32,586 nt of DNA from assembly GCA_007134885.1 (NCBI GenBank), contig SLJX01000068.1, positions 1 to 32,586 of the forward strand, given 5' to 3'. The position numbers were made by a program, and so were the translations under genes. The DNA is from Halanaerobiaceae bacterium (GTDB lineage Bacteria; Bacillota; Halanaerobiia; Halanaerobiales; Halarsenatibacteraceae). This document shows, piece after piece, positions 1 to 7,599 of the stretch. Under the pieces are notes generated by a model. That model saw nothing but the letters and a program-made list of their open reading frames with translations. It was not told the DNA's origin and did not search any database. Each line of letters starts with the position of its first letter. The first letter of the stretch is position 1.

Positions 1-101
1 AATTATTTTTTTCACCCAATGGATGAAAAAACACATTGAACAAAAATGTTGCAATAACAGCTTAGAGATAGCTATAACGATTAGTCTATGAATAATTCAG
101 G

Positions 102-130
102 TTGAAATTATTTATTTTATTGTTTATAAT
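102..130 (+). promoter_or_regulatory. Sigma-A-type promoter for the small ORF and ABC exporter
   Basis: A -35 box TTGAAA at 102-107 and a perfect -10 box TATAAT at 125-130 are separated by exactly 17 nt in AT-rich DNA. It lies about 100 nt upstream of the small ORF at 239. A weaker second possibility, TTGCAA (49-54) with TATAAC (73-78) and an 18-nt spacer, lies just upstream. No other convincing promoter was found before the ABC genes, so transcription of those genes probably starts here. Confidence 0.7.
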
Positions 131-238
131 ATGTTTATGTTTAAAATGATATTTAAATATTTTGCTGTAATTCTTTAACTGGTTAAAGCAAATAACAGCA
201 AAGAAAAAATAAAGTTTAAAGAAAGGAGGGACGCTGGA

Positions 239-454
239 ATGATTTTCTATCAGGAGTTAGGGATGAGAGATATTAATATAAAAATTGACAGACTGCTTGA
301 TCTATTATTTATACCCATAGCGGTCCTAACTCTTACCCCAGGAATAATTATGCCTGATGATAGTATGCCTGAAGTTAATGTATTTGAATTCACAAGCTCT
401 GATAGTTTATCATATGCAGCGGCCCTCGGAGATAATATAATTTTGAGTGCCTGA
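239..454 (+). CDS. Small ORF, 71 aa, possible leader peptide or exported peptide
   Basis: I do not recognise this protein. The ATG at 239 has an excellent Shine-Dalgarno site (AGGAGGG at 224-230, 8-nt spacer). A second in-frame ATG at 263 has its own site (AGGAG at 252-256, 6-nt spacer), so two products of 71 and 63 residues are possible. The middle has a hydrophobic stretch (about residues 19-38, LLDLLFIPIAVLTLTPGI) and the C-terminal half is acidic and polar with no cysteine. It has its own consensus promoter and is followed by an intrinsic terminator. It lies directly upstream of a heterodimeric ABC exporter, the position occupied by the bmrB leader ORF in Bacillus subtilis bmrBCD. Being a regulatory leader is inference; being the exported substrate is the alternative. 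Confidence 0.6.
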   Translation: MIFYQELGMRDINIKIDRLLDLLFIPIAVLTLTPGIIMPDDSMPEVNVFEFTSSDSLSYAAALGDNIILSA

Positions 455-503
455 TTGACTGCCCCCTCAGCAAGTTCAATCGGCGTCTCAAATATATTAT
501 ACT

Positions 504-532
504 AAACTGCGGGTTGCTCCCGCAGTTTTTTT
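504..532 (+). terminator. Intrinsic terminator after the small ORF
   Basis: A perfect 10-bp stem (AAACTGCGGG at 504-513 with CCCGCAGTTT at 519-528) closes a 5-nt loop and runs straight into a T tract. It lies 50 nt past the small ORF stop and upstream of the ABC genes. With no clear promoter between it and 644, readthrough would control exporter expression. Confidence 0.9.
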
Positions 533-589
533 AGTAAGCTTATTATATCCTGTCTGCAAACAGACTGGCGATGAGCTTATTCTGATGAC

Positions 590-618
590 AAGGCCGCGGG
601 AATTTTGCGGCCTTTTTT
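590..618 (+). terminator. Second intrinsic terminator just before the ABC exporter
   Basis: The stem AAGGCCGC (590-597) pairs with GCGGCCTT (607-614) around a 9-nt loop and is followed by a T run to 618. It ends only 25 nt before the ATG at 644. Its GCGGG at 596-600 could instead pair with CCCGC (519-523) in the first terminator, so mutually exclusive folds are conceivable. Confidence 0.8.
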
Positions 619-643
619 ATTTTGCCTGAAAGTGGTGAAAAAC

Positions 644-2431
644 ATGAATACAATTATGACAGCCTTTAATTACATGAAAACAATGAAACTAAAATATCTG
701 GCAGCGGTTCTAGCAGTAGGAATTTCCACTATATTTTTGCTGCTGGTTCCCCTGGTAATTAGGATAACAATAGATTCTGTTATCGGCACTGAACCATTAA
801 ACCTGCCAGGTCTGGCAGAAGGGTTTTCCCAGCTGACCGGAGGTAGAGAATACTGGATTACCAGCCTCTGGCTGCCGGCCCTTTTGATAATTATTTTAAC
901 TCTGTTTCGGGGATTATTCCTTTACTGGAAGGGCAGATGGGCAGCTGAAGCAGCCGAAGAGATGGCCCGCAATTTACGGGATGAGCTCTTTCAGCATCTG
1001 CAGTATTTAAGTTTTTCCTATCATGTTAACAAAGATACCGGTGATCTGATTCAGCGCTGTACCTCTGACCTGGAAACTGTGCGGCGATTTTTTGCCGTTC
1101 AGCTGGTGGAGGTTGGCAGGGCGATATTTATGCTGGGAATTATTGCCGGGATCATGTTTTATCTGGATCCTTTTATGACTGGGATTTCTCTGCTGGTGGT
1201 ACCGGTTATCTTTCTCTTTTCCTATATCTTCTTTCACCGGGTCAGGGTGGCCTTTCGGGCTGCTGATGAAGCCGAGGCTGAACTTTCCACGTTTTTACAG
1301 GAGAACCTGACAGGTGTCAGGGTAGTTAAGGCTTTTGCCCGTCAACCGGAGGAGGTTAAAACCTTCATTGCTAAAAACTGCCGCCACAGAGATCTCACCT
1401 TTAGATTAATCAGGCTGCTGGCCTATTTTTGGTCCTTTTCGGATTTTATCTGCTTTCTGCAGATCGGACTGGTTTTGTTGGTAGGTACTCAGCGGGCTGC
1501 CGCCGGTCAGCTTACCCTCGGAACCCTGGTGGTTTTCGTAACCTATGAAGGAATGCTGCTCTGGCCAGTTCGGCAGGCCGGCAGGATTTTAACCGATCTG
1601 GGCAAATCCCAGGTGGCTGTTGAAAGGATGCAGCAGATCCTCAATGAACCCCGGGAAGATTTCAGACAGCTGGGGCTTCAGAAACAGATACGGGGAAGAA
1701 TTGAAGTTCGCAATCTCAGCTTTAACTACCAGCCCGGTGAACCGGTTCTGGAGAATATTTCCTTTACCGTTCAGCCGGGAGAAACTCTGGGGATTCTCGG
1801 TTCCACCGGTTCTGGCAAGAGCACCCTGACCTATCTGCTGACCCGACTCTATGACTATCAGCAGGGTTCAATTAAAATAGATGGTCGGGAGCTAAAGGAG
1901 TATGATCGGGGCTGGATCAGACAGCAGATTGGTTTGATTCTTCAGGAACCCTATCTCTTTGCCCGTAGTATCAAAGATAATATTGCTCTGGCCGCCCCGG
2001 AGGTTGAGTCCTCTGAGCTGGAGAGAGCAGCTGAAATTGCAGCTGTCCATGAAGTAGTCTCTGAATTTGATAGGGGTTATCTGACTGAAGTGGGGGAACG
2101 AGGAGTCTCCCTCTCCGGGGGTCAGAAACAGAGGCTGTCCATTGCCAGAACTCTGGTAAGAAACTGCCCGGTAATGATCTTTGATGATTCTCTCAGTGCC
2201 GTCGATACCAAAACCGATCTCAGAATCAGACAGGCACTTAAAAATAATTATGCTGATCTGACAAAAATAATAATTTCTCACCGTATCAGCACTCTGGCTT
2301 CTTCGGATCAGATTCTGGTGCTGGAACAGGGGAAAATTGTTCAGCTGGGGACTCATCAGGAGCTTATTAAGGAACCGGGTATCTACCGCCGGACCTGGCA
2401 GCTGCAGAATGAAGAAGAGATAGTAAGTTAA
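644..2431 (+). CDS. Heterodimeric ABC exporter, subunit with the degenerate ATP site
   Basis: This is an ABC half-exporter of 595 aa: an N-terminal transmembrane domain (about residues 1-330) and a C-terminal nucleotide-binding domain. Walker A GSTGSGKST is at 386-394, the signature LSGGQ at 490-494, Walker B VMIFD at 510-514 and the H-loop His at 546. The residue after Walker B is Asp515 (IFDDSLSAVDT) rather than the catalytic Glu, as known for the BmrC/TM287 class. Its partner follows 16 nt downstream. ATG 644 was chosen over an upstream TTG at 605, which lies inside the terminator; AGTGGTG precedes the ATG. The substrate is probably a drug, lipid or peptide, but specificity cannot be read from sequence. 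Expression probably depends on readthrough of two upstream terminators. Confidence 0.93.
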   Translation: MNTIMTAFNYMKTMKLKYLAAVLAVGISTIFLLLVPLVIRITIDSVIGTEPLNLPGLAEGFSQLTGGREYWITSLWLPALLIIILTLFRGLFLYWKGRWAAEAAEEMARNLRDELFQHLQYLSFSYHVNKDTGDLIQRCTSDLETVRRFFAVQLVEVGRAIFMLGIIAGIMFYLDPFMTGISLLVVPVIFLFSYIFFHRVRVAFRAADEAEAELSTFLQENLTGVRVVKAFARQPEEVKTFIAKNCRHRDLTFRLIRLLAYFWSFSDFICFLQIGLVLLVGTQRAAAGQLTLGTLVVFVTYEGMLLWPVRQAGRILTDLGKSQVAVERMQQILNEPREDFRQLGLQKQIRGRIEVRNLSFNYQPGEPVLENISFTVQPGETLGILGSTGSGKSTLTYLLTRLYDYQQGSIKIDGRELKEYDRGWIRQQIGLILQEPYLFARSIKDNIALAAPEVESSELERAAEIAAVHEVVSEFDRGYLTEVGERGVSLSGGQKQRLSIARTLVRNCPVMIFDDSLSAVDTKTDLRIRQALKNNYADLTKIIISHRISTLASSDQILVLEQGKIVQLGTHQELIKEPGIYRRTWQLQNEEEIVS

Positions 2432-2447
2432 GATAGGAGTGATCAGG

Positions 2448-4286
2448 ATGCAAACCATGCAGGAAGAAACCTATAACAAAAAAATCAATCTAGATCTCTG
2501 GAAGGAGATCATAAAATACAGCCTACCCAATAAAAAAATATTACTGGGACTGGCAGCGGTCATGCTGCTGGTAGCCGGAGTGGATGCCGTGCTGCCGCTC
2601 ATGACACGCTATGCAATCGATAATTTTGTTGTCCCCAATCAACTGGAGGGATTCAGGGGTTTTGCTCTGGTGTATTTTCTAATTATTTCCCTGCAGGCTT
2701 TAAATATCTTTCTCTTTATTTATCTGGCCGGCAGGCTGGAGACAGATATTGCCTGTGATATCCGCCAGGCAGCCTTTGAGAAGCTTCAGCTGCTCCCGCT
2801 TGCCTACTATGATAAGAGACCGGTTGGCTGGTTGATGGCCCGGTTGACCTCCGATATCCACAGGTTGAGCAGTGTCATTTCCTGGGGAGTGGTTGATCTG
2901 GTCTGGGGCGGCAGCATGATGGTCACAATAATGGGGATAATGCTGATTTTAAATTTTCGCCTGGCTTTAATTACCCTGTCAGTGGTACCTCTCCTGATCC
3001 TGATCAGTCTTTACTTTCAGAAGAAAATTCTGGGAGAATTCAGGCTGGTCCGGAAGTTAAACTCCAGAATAACTGGAGCCTTTAATGAAAGCATCAGTGG
3101 AGCCCTAACCAGCAAAACCCTGGTGAGAGAAGAAGATAACTCCAGAGAGTTTGCTGATCTCACGGCAAGCATGAAAGCTTCTTCGGTTAGAGCTGCAATT
3201 TTTTCAGCTCTTTTTATGCCGCTGGTTCTCTCTTTGAGCAGTATAGGGACGGGTCTGGCTCTCTGGCGGGGAGGCTCGGCAGTTTTCCAGGGCCTTATAA
3301 CCTATGGCACACTGGTAGCTTTCGTTAACTACACCATTCAGTTTTTTGAGCCAGTGCGGGAGTTAGCCCGGATTTTTGCCGAACTGCAGTCAGCTCAGGC
3401 AGCCGGAGAGCGGGTATTATCTCTAATAGATACCAAACCGGAAATTACTGATACTGAAGAGGTTTCAGCCCGGTTCGGCACTATTTTACAGCCCGACCGC
3501 ACAAACTGGCCTGGTTTTAAGGGACGGGTGCAGTTTCGGGGGATTGATTTCTCCTATCAGACTGAGGAGCCGATCTTGGAAAACTTTAATCTCGAGGTAG
3601 ACCCCGGAGAAAAAATTGCCCTGGTTGGAGAAACCGGTTCCGGCAAAAGCACAATAGTAAATCTGCTCTGCCGATTTTATGAGCCGGTTTCCGGGCAAAT
3701 TTTGCTGGATGGCATTGACTACCGCTGTCGTTCCCAGAGCTGGCTGCAGTCCCATCTCGGCTATGTCCTTCAGGACCCTCATCTATTTAGCGGTACCATA
3801 GCTGATAATATCAGGTTTGCCAGACCTTCAGCCTCTGAAGCACAGATAAAAAAAGCGGCCCGGCTGGTTCAGGCTGACAGCTTTATTGTCAGACTCCCCC
3901 GGGGTTATCAGACAGAGGTGGGCGAAGGCGGCGATCTGCTCTCCACCGGGCAGAAGCAGCTTATTTCATTTGCCCGGGCAATTTTAAATGACCCGGTTCT
4001 TTTTGTTCTCGATGAAGCTACCTCATCAATTGATACCGAGATGGAAATTATAATACAAAAAGCAGTAGATCAGGTTCTGGCCGGGAGGACCAGTTTCATC
4101 ATAGCCCATAGATTATCTACGATTAAGCATGCCGATCGAATCCTGGTATTATCCGGGGGAAAGATTAGAGAAATTGGCAGTCATTTGGAGCTGTTAGAAC
4201 GGAAAGGATATTATTATGAGCTGTATCAGAATCAGTTTGTCGGTAGGAATTTTGAGGAAAATCTTAAATTTAAAGTTGGCAGTTAG
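2448..4286 (+). CDS. Heterodimeric ABC exporter, subunit with the canonical ATP site
   Basis: This 612-aa half-exporter has a transmembrane domain and a C-terminal ATPase: Walker A GETGSGKST at 394-402, signature LSTGQ at 498-502, Walker B ending Asp522 with the canonical catalytic Glu523 (LDEATSSIDTE), and H-loop His554. The signature departs from LSGGQ and would contribute to the partner's degenerate site, while the partner's intact LSGGQ would complete this subunit's catalytic site. This matches the established asymmetry of heterodimers such as BmrCD and TM287/288. A GTG at 2439 is in frame, but ATG 2448 is preferred because AGGAG (2435-2439) lies 8 nt before it. The short linker between Walker B and D-loop is ordinary. 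Confidence 0.93.
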   Translation: MQTMQEETYNKKINLDLWKEIIKYSLPNKKILLGLAAVMLLVAGVDAVLPLMTRYAIDNFVVPNQLEGFRGFALVYFLIISLQALNIFLFIYLAGRLETDIACDIRQAAFEKLQLLPLAYYDKRPVGWLMARLTSDIHRLSSVISWGVVDLVWGGSMMVTIMGIMLILNFRLALITLSVVPLLILISLYFQKKILGEFRLVRKLNSRITGAFNESISGALTSKTLVREEDNSREFADLTASMKASSVRAAIFSALFMPLVLSLSSIGTGLALWRGGSAVFQGLITYGTLVAFVNYTIQFFEPVRELARIFAELQSAQAAGERVLSLIDTKPEITDTEEVSARFGTILQPDRTNWPGFKGRVQFRGIDFSYQTEEPILENFNLEVDPGEKIALVGETGSGKSTIVNLLCRFYEPVSGQILLDGIDYRCRSQSWLQSHLGYVLQDPHLFSGTIADNIRFARPSASEAQIKKAARLVQADSFIVRLPRGYQTEVGEGGDLLSTGQKQLISFARAILNDPVLFVLDEATSSIDTEMEIIIQKAVDQVLAGRTSFIIAHRLSTIKHADRILVLSGGKIREIGSHLELLERKGYYYELYQNQFVGRNFEENLKFKVGS

Positions 4287-4315
4287 TTTCAACTCCGAAG
4301 TGGGGAGGAATGACA

Positions 4316-4513
4316 TTGAAAATAATCTCGTTTAAAGTCCAGGAAAAGTTGAATTTTTCTTTAACTATAGAATACGGTAAAAAAGGCAAACTTCTTCATT
4401 TAATAGGCTGGCAGAAATATTTATTGATAATTTTTGACAGCCGTGATCTCTCAGGGCTGGAAGAACAGAATCTTTATATTTCTGGCAGCAGGAAACTGGA
4501 GATGTTTGTTTGA
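4316..4513 (+). CDS. Small hypothetical protein, 65 aa
   Basis: I do not recognise this protein. It begins 29 nt after the exporter and is probably cotranscribed with it. The ATG at 4310 sits only 1 nt from a strong GGGGAGG (4302-4308), whereas the in-frame TTG at 4316 is 7 nt away. The TTG start (MKIISFKVQEKLNFS...) is therefore preferred. The product is mixed charged and hydrophobic with no cysteine, and the central WQKYLLIIFDS could be a beta strand. It shows no signal peptide or clear membrane segment. A role with the exporter is only suggested by position. Confidence 0.55.
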   Translation: MKIISFKVQEKLNFSLTIEYGKKGKLLHLIGWQKYLLIIFDSRDLSGLEEQNLYISGSRKLEMFV

Positions 4514-4529
4514 TTCAGGCCCCAGAACA

Positions 4530-4558
4530 TTGAAATTTTTCAGGATAGATAGTAAGAT
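4530..4558 (+). promoter_or_regulatory. Candidate promoter for the Cys-rich small protein
   Basis: TTGAAA (4530-4535) and TAAGAT (4553-4558) are separated by 17 nt, in the 91-nt gap before the next gene. The boxes are near consensus, but start-site evidence is lacking. Confidence 0.45.
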
Positions 4559-4604
4559 TATACTGAAAAAGTACAGATAATAACATCTGGGAGGTGGTGA
4601 GAGA

Positions 4605-4802
4605 ATGCCGGAGTGTTCTGAAATGGAGAATAACCTTGATTATTGCAGCTGCACCTATGAACCCTGTCCTCGCAAGGGTAACTGCTGTGCCTGTATTCAA
4701 TACCATAATAATAAAGGAGAAGTTCCGGGCTGTCTTTTTGATGAAAAGGCAGAAAAAACCTATAATAGATCCCGGAAATACTTTCTGCAGACTCAAAGTT
4801 AA
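4605..4802 (+). CDS. Cys-rich DUF6485-type small protein, 65 aa
   Basis: The product contains eight cysteines; seven lie in a block at about residues 14-43 arranged as CSC-x4-C-x4-CCAC, plus one in PGCLF. The pattern 'CxCTYEPCxRKGxCCxCixYH' followed by 'PGCLF' is what I recall for the DUF6485 family of small anaerobe proteins; the function is unknown and metal (probably zinc or Fe-S) binding is inferred. ATG 4605 has a very strong GGGAGGTGGTGA upstream. It is followed 10 nt later by a strong terminator, so it is probably a single-gene unit with its own promoter, or the last gene of the exporter operon. Confidence 0.8.
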   Translation: MPECSEMENNLDYCSCTYEPCPRKGNCCACIQYHNNKGEVPGCLFDEKAEKTYNRSRKYFLQTQS

Positions 4803-4810
4803 CCGACTGG

Positions 4811-4845
4811 AAAAACCCCGGGAATTCCCGGGGTTTAATTTTTCT
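4811..4845. terminator. Bidirectional intrinsic terminator between convergent operons
   Basis: A perfect 10-bp GC-rich stem, AAACCCCGGG (4813-4822) with CCCGGGGTTT (4827-4836), closes an AATT loop. On the plus strand it is followed by TTTAATTTTT. On the minus strand the run of A's at 4811-4815 reads as TTTTT. It lies between the DUF6485 gene (plus) and the HAD gene (minus, ending 4890), so it can serve both. Confidence 0.9.
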
Positions 4846-4889
4846 TCAAATTTTATTTCTGAACTCCGGAAGGGCTGGATTTTTTAAAT

Positions 4890-5360
4890 TTAACCCCGCA
4901 GGCTGCCCTTAAGTCCCCGGGGGTTATCCAGCAACTCAAAGACTTCAGCGATTCCCGGGCAGATTAAATCTGCCGAGCGGTATAGCTCTGCAGCCATTCC
5001 TTCACCACCTAAAACAGCAATGCCCAGGGTGGCTTCCTGCAGCATGGCGGTGTCATTTCTGCCATTTCCGATAGCCAGAACCTCCCTGGAATTTAGACTT
5101 TTCACAAAATCTTCTTTATCCTTCCGTCCCTGGCTGCCAGAGATAATTTTTACCTTGACAGAACTGCCGGCAAAGGTCTGGCTCACCGTTCCATAGGTAT
5201 CAGCGGTGACAACATATACTTCAAAATAGCCTGCCAGCTTCTTGAGCTTTTTCAGTATTTCTGGTCTGATTTCTCCCTGGAAGGCCAGGGTGCCGTTATA
5301 ATCAAAGACAATTTTTTCTATGGAGAGATCTTTAAAACCCGGTATATCAATTTTCAACAT
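4890..5360 (-). CDS. HAD-superfamily hydrolase, soluble P-type-ATPase-like (COG4087 type)
   Basis: The 156-aa product has the HAD core: motif I FDYNGT with the nucleophilic Asp, motif II VVTAD with Thr, a Lys in the middle (KDKEDF) and motif III AIGNGRNDTAML. No cap domain is visible. The FDYNGT and GNGRND signatures resemble the phosphatase domain of P-type ATPases, as in COG4087. The substrate is unknown; phosphatase activity is a family inference. The ATG at 5360 is chosen because AGGAGG lies about 9 nt upstream on the minus strand; the open frame extends to 5483, but that portion overlaps the desaturase gene. It overlaps the upstream desaturase by 14 nt, implying translational coupling as the last gene of a three-gene minus operon. 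Confidence 0.85.
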   Translation of the reverse strand: MLKIDIPGFKDLSIEKIVFDYNGTLAFQGEIRPEILKKLKKLAGYFEVYVVTADTYGTVSQTFAGSSVKVKIISGSQGRKDKEDFVKSLNSREVLAIGNGRNDTAMLQEATLGIAVLGGEGMAAELYRSADLICPGIAEVFELLDNPRGLKGSLRG

Positions 5361-6858
5361 GAGAGTTTTCCTCCTGAGAGATAATTTTATCAGCAGCCTG
5401 CTGGCCGGAAAGAACCACCATGGGCAGCCCCCCGCCGGGATTAACAGTACTGCCGGCAAAGAAAAGATTATCGTACTTTTCACATTTTTTGGACGCCTTC
5501 AATCCCCTGTTTTTATCCATATCAGCCACCACCCCGTAAAGCGAACCCCGATTGGAGAAATATAAAGCTTCCATATCCTCCGGCAGCAAAACTTTTCTGC
5601 AGATTATATTATCCCGCAGGTTTTTCAGAGCCATATTTTCCAGTTTTTTTAAAATTCTTTCCTCAAATTCTTCATATTCCTCCGGACTGAAGGGCTCTTT
5701 TTGAAGGTAGGGTACGTGAACTAAAATTTTTAAGTATTGCTGCCCTTCAGATTTTCTCCGGGAGTTTGTTTGCGATGGTGCGGTTAGATAGATCGTGGGA
5801 TCTTCAGGTAGACTGTAATTTTTGAAGACTGACCGGTAATTATTCCGGGGATTGCTGGAAAAAAACAGATTGTGATGAGCCAGATGGGGATAGCTTTTAT
5901 CAACTCCGAGGTGAAGGGCATAACCCGAGCAGCTTGGTTCATACCGGGAAAACTGACTGAGAAATTCTTCATCTTCCCCGGTTATTTTTTTATAGAAAGG
6001 TATTACCTCCATATTAGAGAGGAAATAATCAGCTGAAAAATGAGAGTCCCTATCCGTGCTTACAGCTGAAATTTTATTTTTGCTGATATCCGCAGCAGTA
6101 ACCTGATGGCGGAAGTAAAATTTAACTCCAAGTTCTCGAGCCAGCAGATAGACTGCCCGGGCCAGATTTTGCATTCCACCCGAAACCTGCCACAGGCCAA
6201 ATTCATGCTGAACATGAGGGAGAAGATTCATGACAGCAGGGGCCCGGTAAGGTGAAGAACCAATATATCTGCTGAAAGAATTGAGGATAGTTCTCATATA
6301 GGGGTTGCTGATATATCTGAAAACCACATCACTCATGGAGAGAAAGACATCCAAACCGCGAAAGGTTTTAAACAGCCCATAGTGCTTTATTATTTCTTTA
6401 CTGGTATCAAGCCCTAATTTTATATAACCTTCTCTGATCTTATCAAACATTTGCTGGCTGTAATTAAGGTAATCTTTCAGCGTATTAATATCTTTCTTTC
6501 CCAGTTCCGGATTTTTCTGCTGGGTAGATTCTATCCGGGAGTAGATGTCAATTTTTGTACCATCGCTGAAAAAAGACCGCCATTCCAAAGGTAGGCGCTG
6601 CAGACTGACATAGTGATGAAAATTTTTCCCGGTTGTCTTAAATAGTTCTTCGAAAACTTCTGGCATGGTCAGCAGGGAGGGGCCAAGTTCGAAATTGAAT
6701 TCAGAGGTTTTATAACTGTTTACTTTGCCGCCAAAATGACTGTTTTTTTCCAGCAGGGTAACCTGAAAACCGGCGGTCCTAAGACTGATGGCGGCTGACA
6801 TTCCGGCAAGACCGGCTCCTATAATAACTGCAGATTTATTATTAATCAGTTTTTTCAC
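5347..6858 (-). CDS. CrtI/CrtN-type phytoene desaturase family FAD oxidoreductase
   Basis: This 503-aa flavoprotein has an N-terminal dinucleotide fold (VIIGAGLAGMSAA, residues 11-23) and the acidic end of the second strand (LLEKNSHFGGK). The C-terminal family signature is FFAGSTVNPGGGLPMVVLSG, close to the end. This is the carotenoid desaturase/isomerase family, which oxidises or isomerises C30/C40 polyenes at the membrane. No phytoene or diapophytoene synthase is visible nearby, so the substrate is uncertain; other members act on different polyisoprenoids. The start is ambiguous: GTG 6858 overlaps its own GGAGG (6862-6858), so initiation may be a few codons downstream, with CTG at 6849 spaced 8 nt away. 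It lies 13 nt after the methyltransferase-like gene. Confidence 0.88.
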   Translation of the reverse strand: MKKLINNKSAVIIGAGLAGMSAAISLRTAGFQVTLLEKNSHFGGKVNSYKTSEFNFELGPSLLTMPEVFEELFKTTGKNFHHYVSLQRLPLEWRSFFSDGTKIDIYSRIESTQQKNPELGKKDINTLKDYLNYSQQMFDKIREGYIKLGLDTSKEIIKHYGLFKTFRGLDVFLSMSDVVFRYISNPYMRTILNSFSRYIGSSPYRAPAVMNLLPHVQHEFGLWQVSGGMQNLARAVYLLARELGVKFYFRHQVTAADISKNKISAVSTDRDSHFSADYFLSNMEVIPFYKKITGEDEEFLSQFSRYEPSCSGYALHLGVDKSYPHLAHHNLFFSSNPRNNYRSVFKNYSLPEDPTIYLTAPSQTNSRRKSEGQQYLKILVHVPYLQKEPFSPEEYEEFEERILKKLENMALKNLRDNIICRKVLLPEDMEALYFSNRGSLYGVVADMDKNRGLKASKKCEKYDNLFFAGSTVNPGGGLPMVVLSGQQAADKIISQEENSHVEN

Positions 6859-6871
6859 CTCCAGCGGCGGA

Positions 6872-7453
6872 TTAATAAATAAAGGGAATTAAACGATAGC
6901 GATCTTTGCCCCAGTTGGTATATTTCTTCCCCAGAGCCTTGGCTATTTTCCTTTCCTCAATCAGAACTCTTTTTCTTATTGCCCAGGTCATTAAGATGCC
7001 TCCTAGAAACAGGCCCGGCAGACTGCCAAAATAAAGGGGAACTCCCAGTGTTAGGAGCAGCAATCCCAGATAGAGTGGGTGGCGGAGGATACGATAGGGC
7101 CCAGAACTGACCAGTTCCTGTCCTTCCTGGGCAGCAACACCTCTGGCAAAATATATTCCCAGCAGATAGGAGCACCAGTACCTCAGTGCCAGTCCGGAGA
7201 AATAGACAGCTATACCCAGGATTTGAATCAACCTGCCGGGAAATCCTGAAATAACACCAAAATCAACTATAGTAAAAATTATGGTAACCAGGATGGTAGT
7301 TAGAATGGCTCCTAGAATTAATTTAAAGCTCTGACTGCTGGCATCCTGGCGTCTGGCTCCGGTTGAGGGAAAGATGCGAAATTCCAGCCACCAGAGCAGT
7401 GTAATTAGAATAAAAGCAATACTGTGCCAGGAAAAATCAAAGATAGCACCCAT
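6872..7453 (-). CDS. Isoprenylcysteine carboxyl methyltransferase-like membrane protein
   Basis: The 193-aa product is a multi-pass membrane protein with about five hydrophobic segments. It carries the ICMT/PEMT-family cofactor region near residues 117-135, GPYRILRHPLYLGLLLL, and a downstream RVLIEERKIAKALGKKY containing the conserved acidic pair. Members methylate carboxyl groups of prenylated substrates or phospholipid amines with S-adenosylmethionine; many bacterial members are uncharacterised. ATG 7453 has GAGG about 8 nt upstream. It is the first gene of the minus operon with the desaturase and HAD genes, suggesting modification of an isoprenoid or lipid. No clear promoter was seen upstream on the minus strand. 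Confidence 0.85.
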   Translation of the reverse strand: MGAIFDFSWHSIAFILITLLWWLEFRIFPSTGARRQDASSQSFKLILGAILTTILVTIIFTIVDFGVISGFPGRLIQILGIAVYFSGLALRYWCSYLLGIYFARGVAAQEGQELVSSGPYRILRHPLYLGLLLLTLGVPLYFGSLPGLFLGGILMTWAIRKRVLIEERKIAKALGKKYTNWGKDRYRLIPFIY

Positions 7454-7517
7454 CTTTTTACCTCTTTCCTGCCCTTTGAGAATAATATGGTTAAAAACTG
7501 GAGATTTAGCAGTTTTT

Positions 7518-7546
7518 TTGATACAATGAATGAGAGAATAAAATAT
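7518..7546 (+). promoter_or_regulatory. Weak candidate promoter for the cofactor operon
   Basis: TTGATA (7518-7523) is followed by TAAAAT (7539-7544, 15-nt spacer) or AAATAT (7541-7546, 17-nt spacer). Neither fit is ideal. It lies about 55-80 nt upstream of the riboswitch candidate, a sensible distance. The 7454-7599 stretch also holds a weak A/T inverted repeat (7493-7517) and otherwise nothing recognisable. Confidence 0.3.
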
Positions 7547-7599
7547 CTGTTTAAAATTATGAGTCTTCGAGCCTTCAGTCCCGAAATTAATTGGTAAGC

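Noticed and set aside
605-643. Upstream extension of the first ABC gene from TTG 605
   Set aside because: The region lies within the 590-618 terminator and has no ribosome site; ATG 644 is preceded by GTGGTG.
1892-2458. 188-aa minus-strand open frame inside the ABC genes
   Set aside because: It is a shadow of the conserved ATPase domain on the other strand, which carries all family motifs, and has no ribosome site.
7493-7519. A/T-rich hairpin (AAAAACTG / CAGTTTTT) followed by T's
   Set aside because: It lies in a gap between divergent operons, so there is no upstream gene to terminate, and the stem has only three non-A/T-rich pairs.
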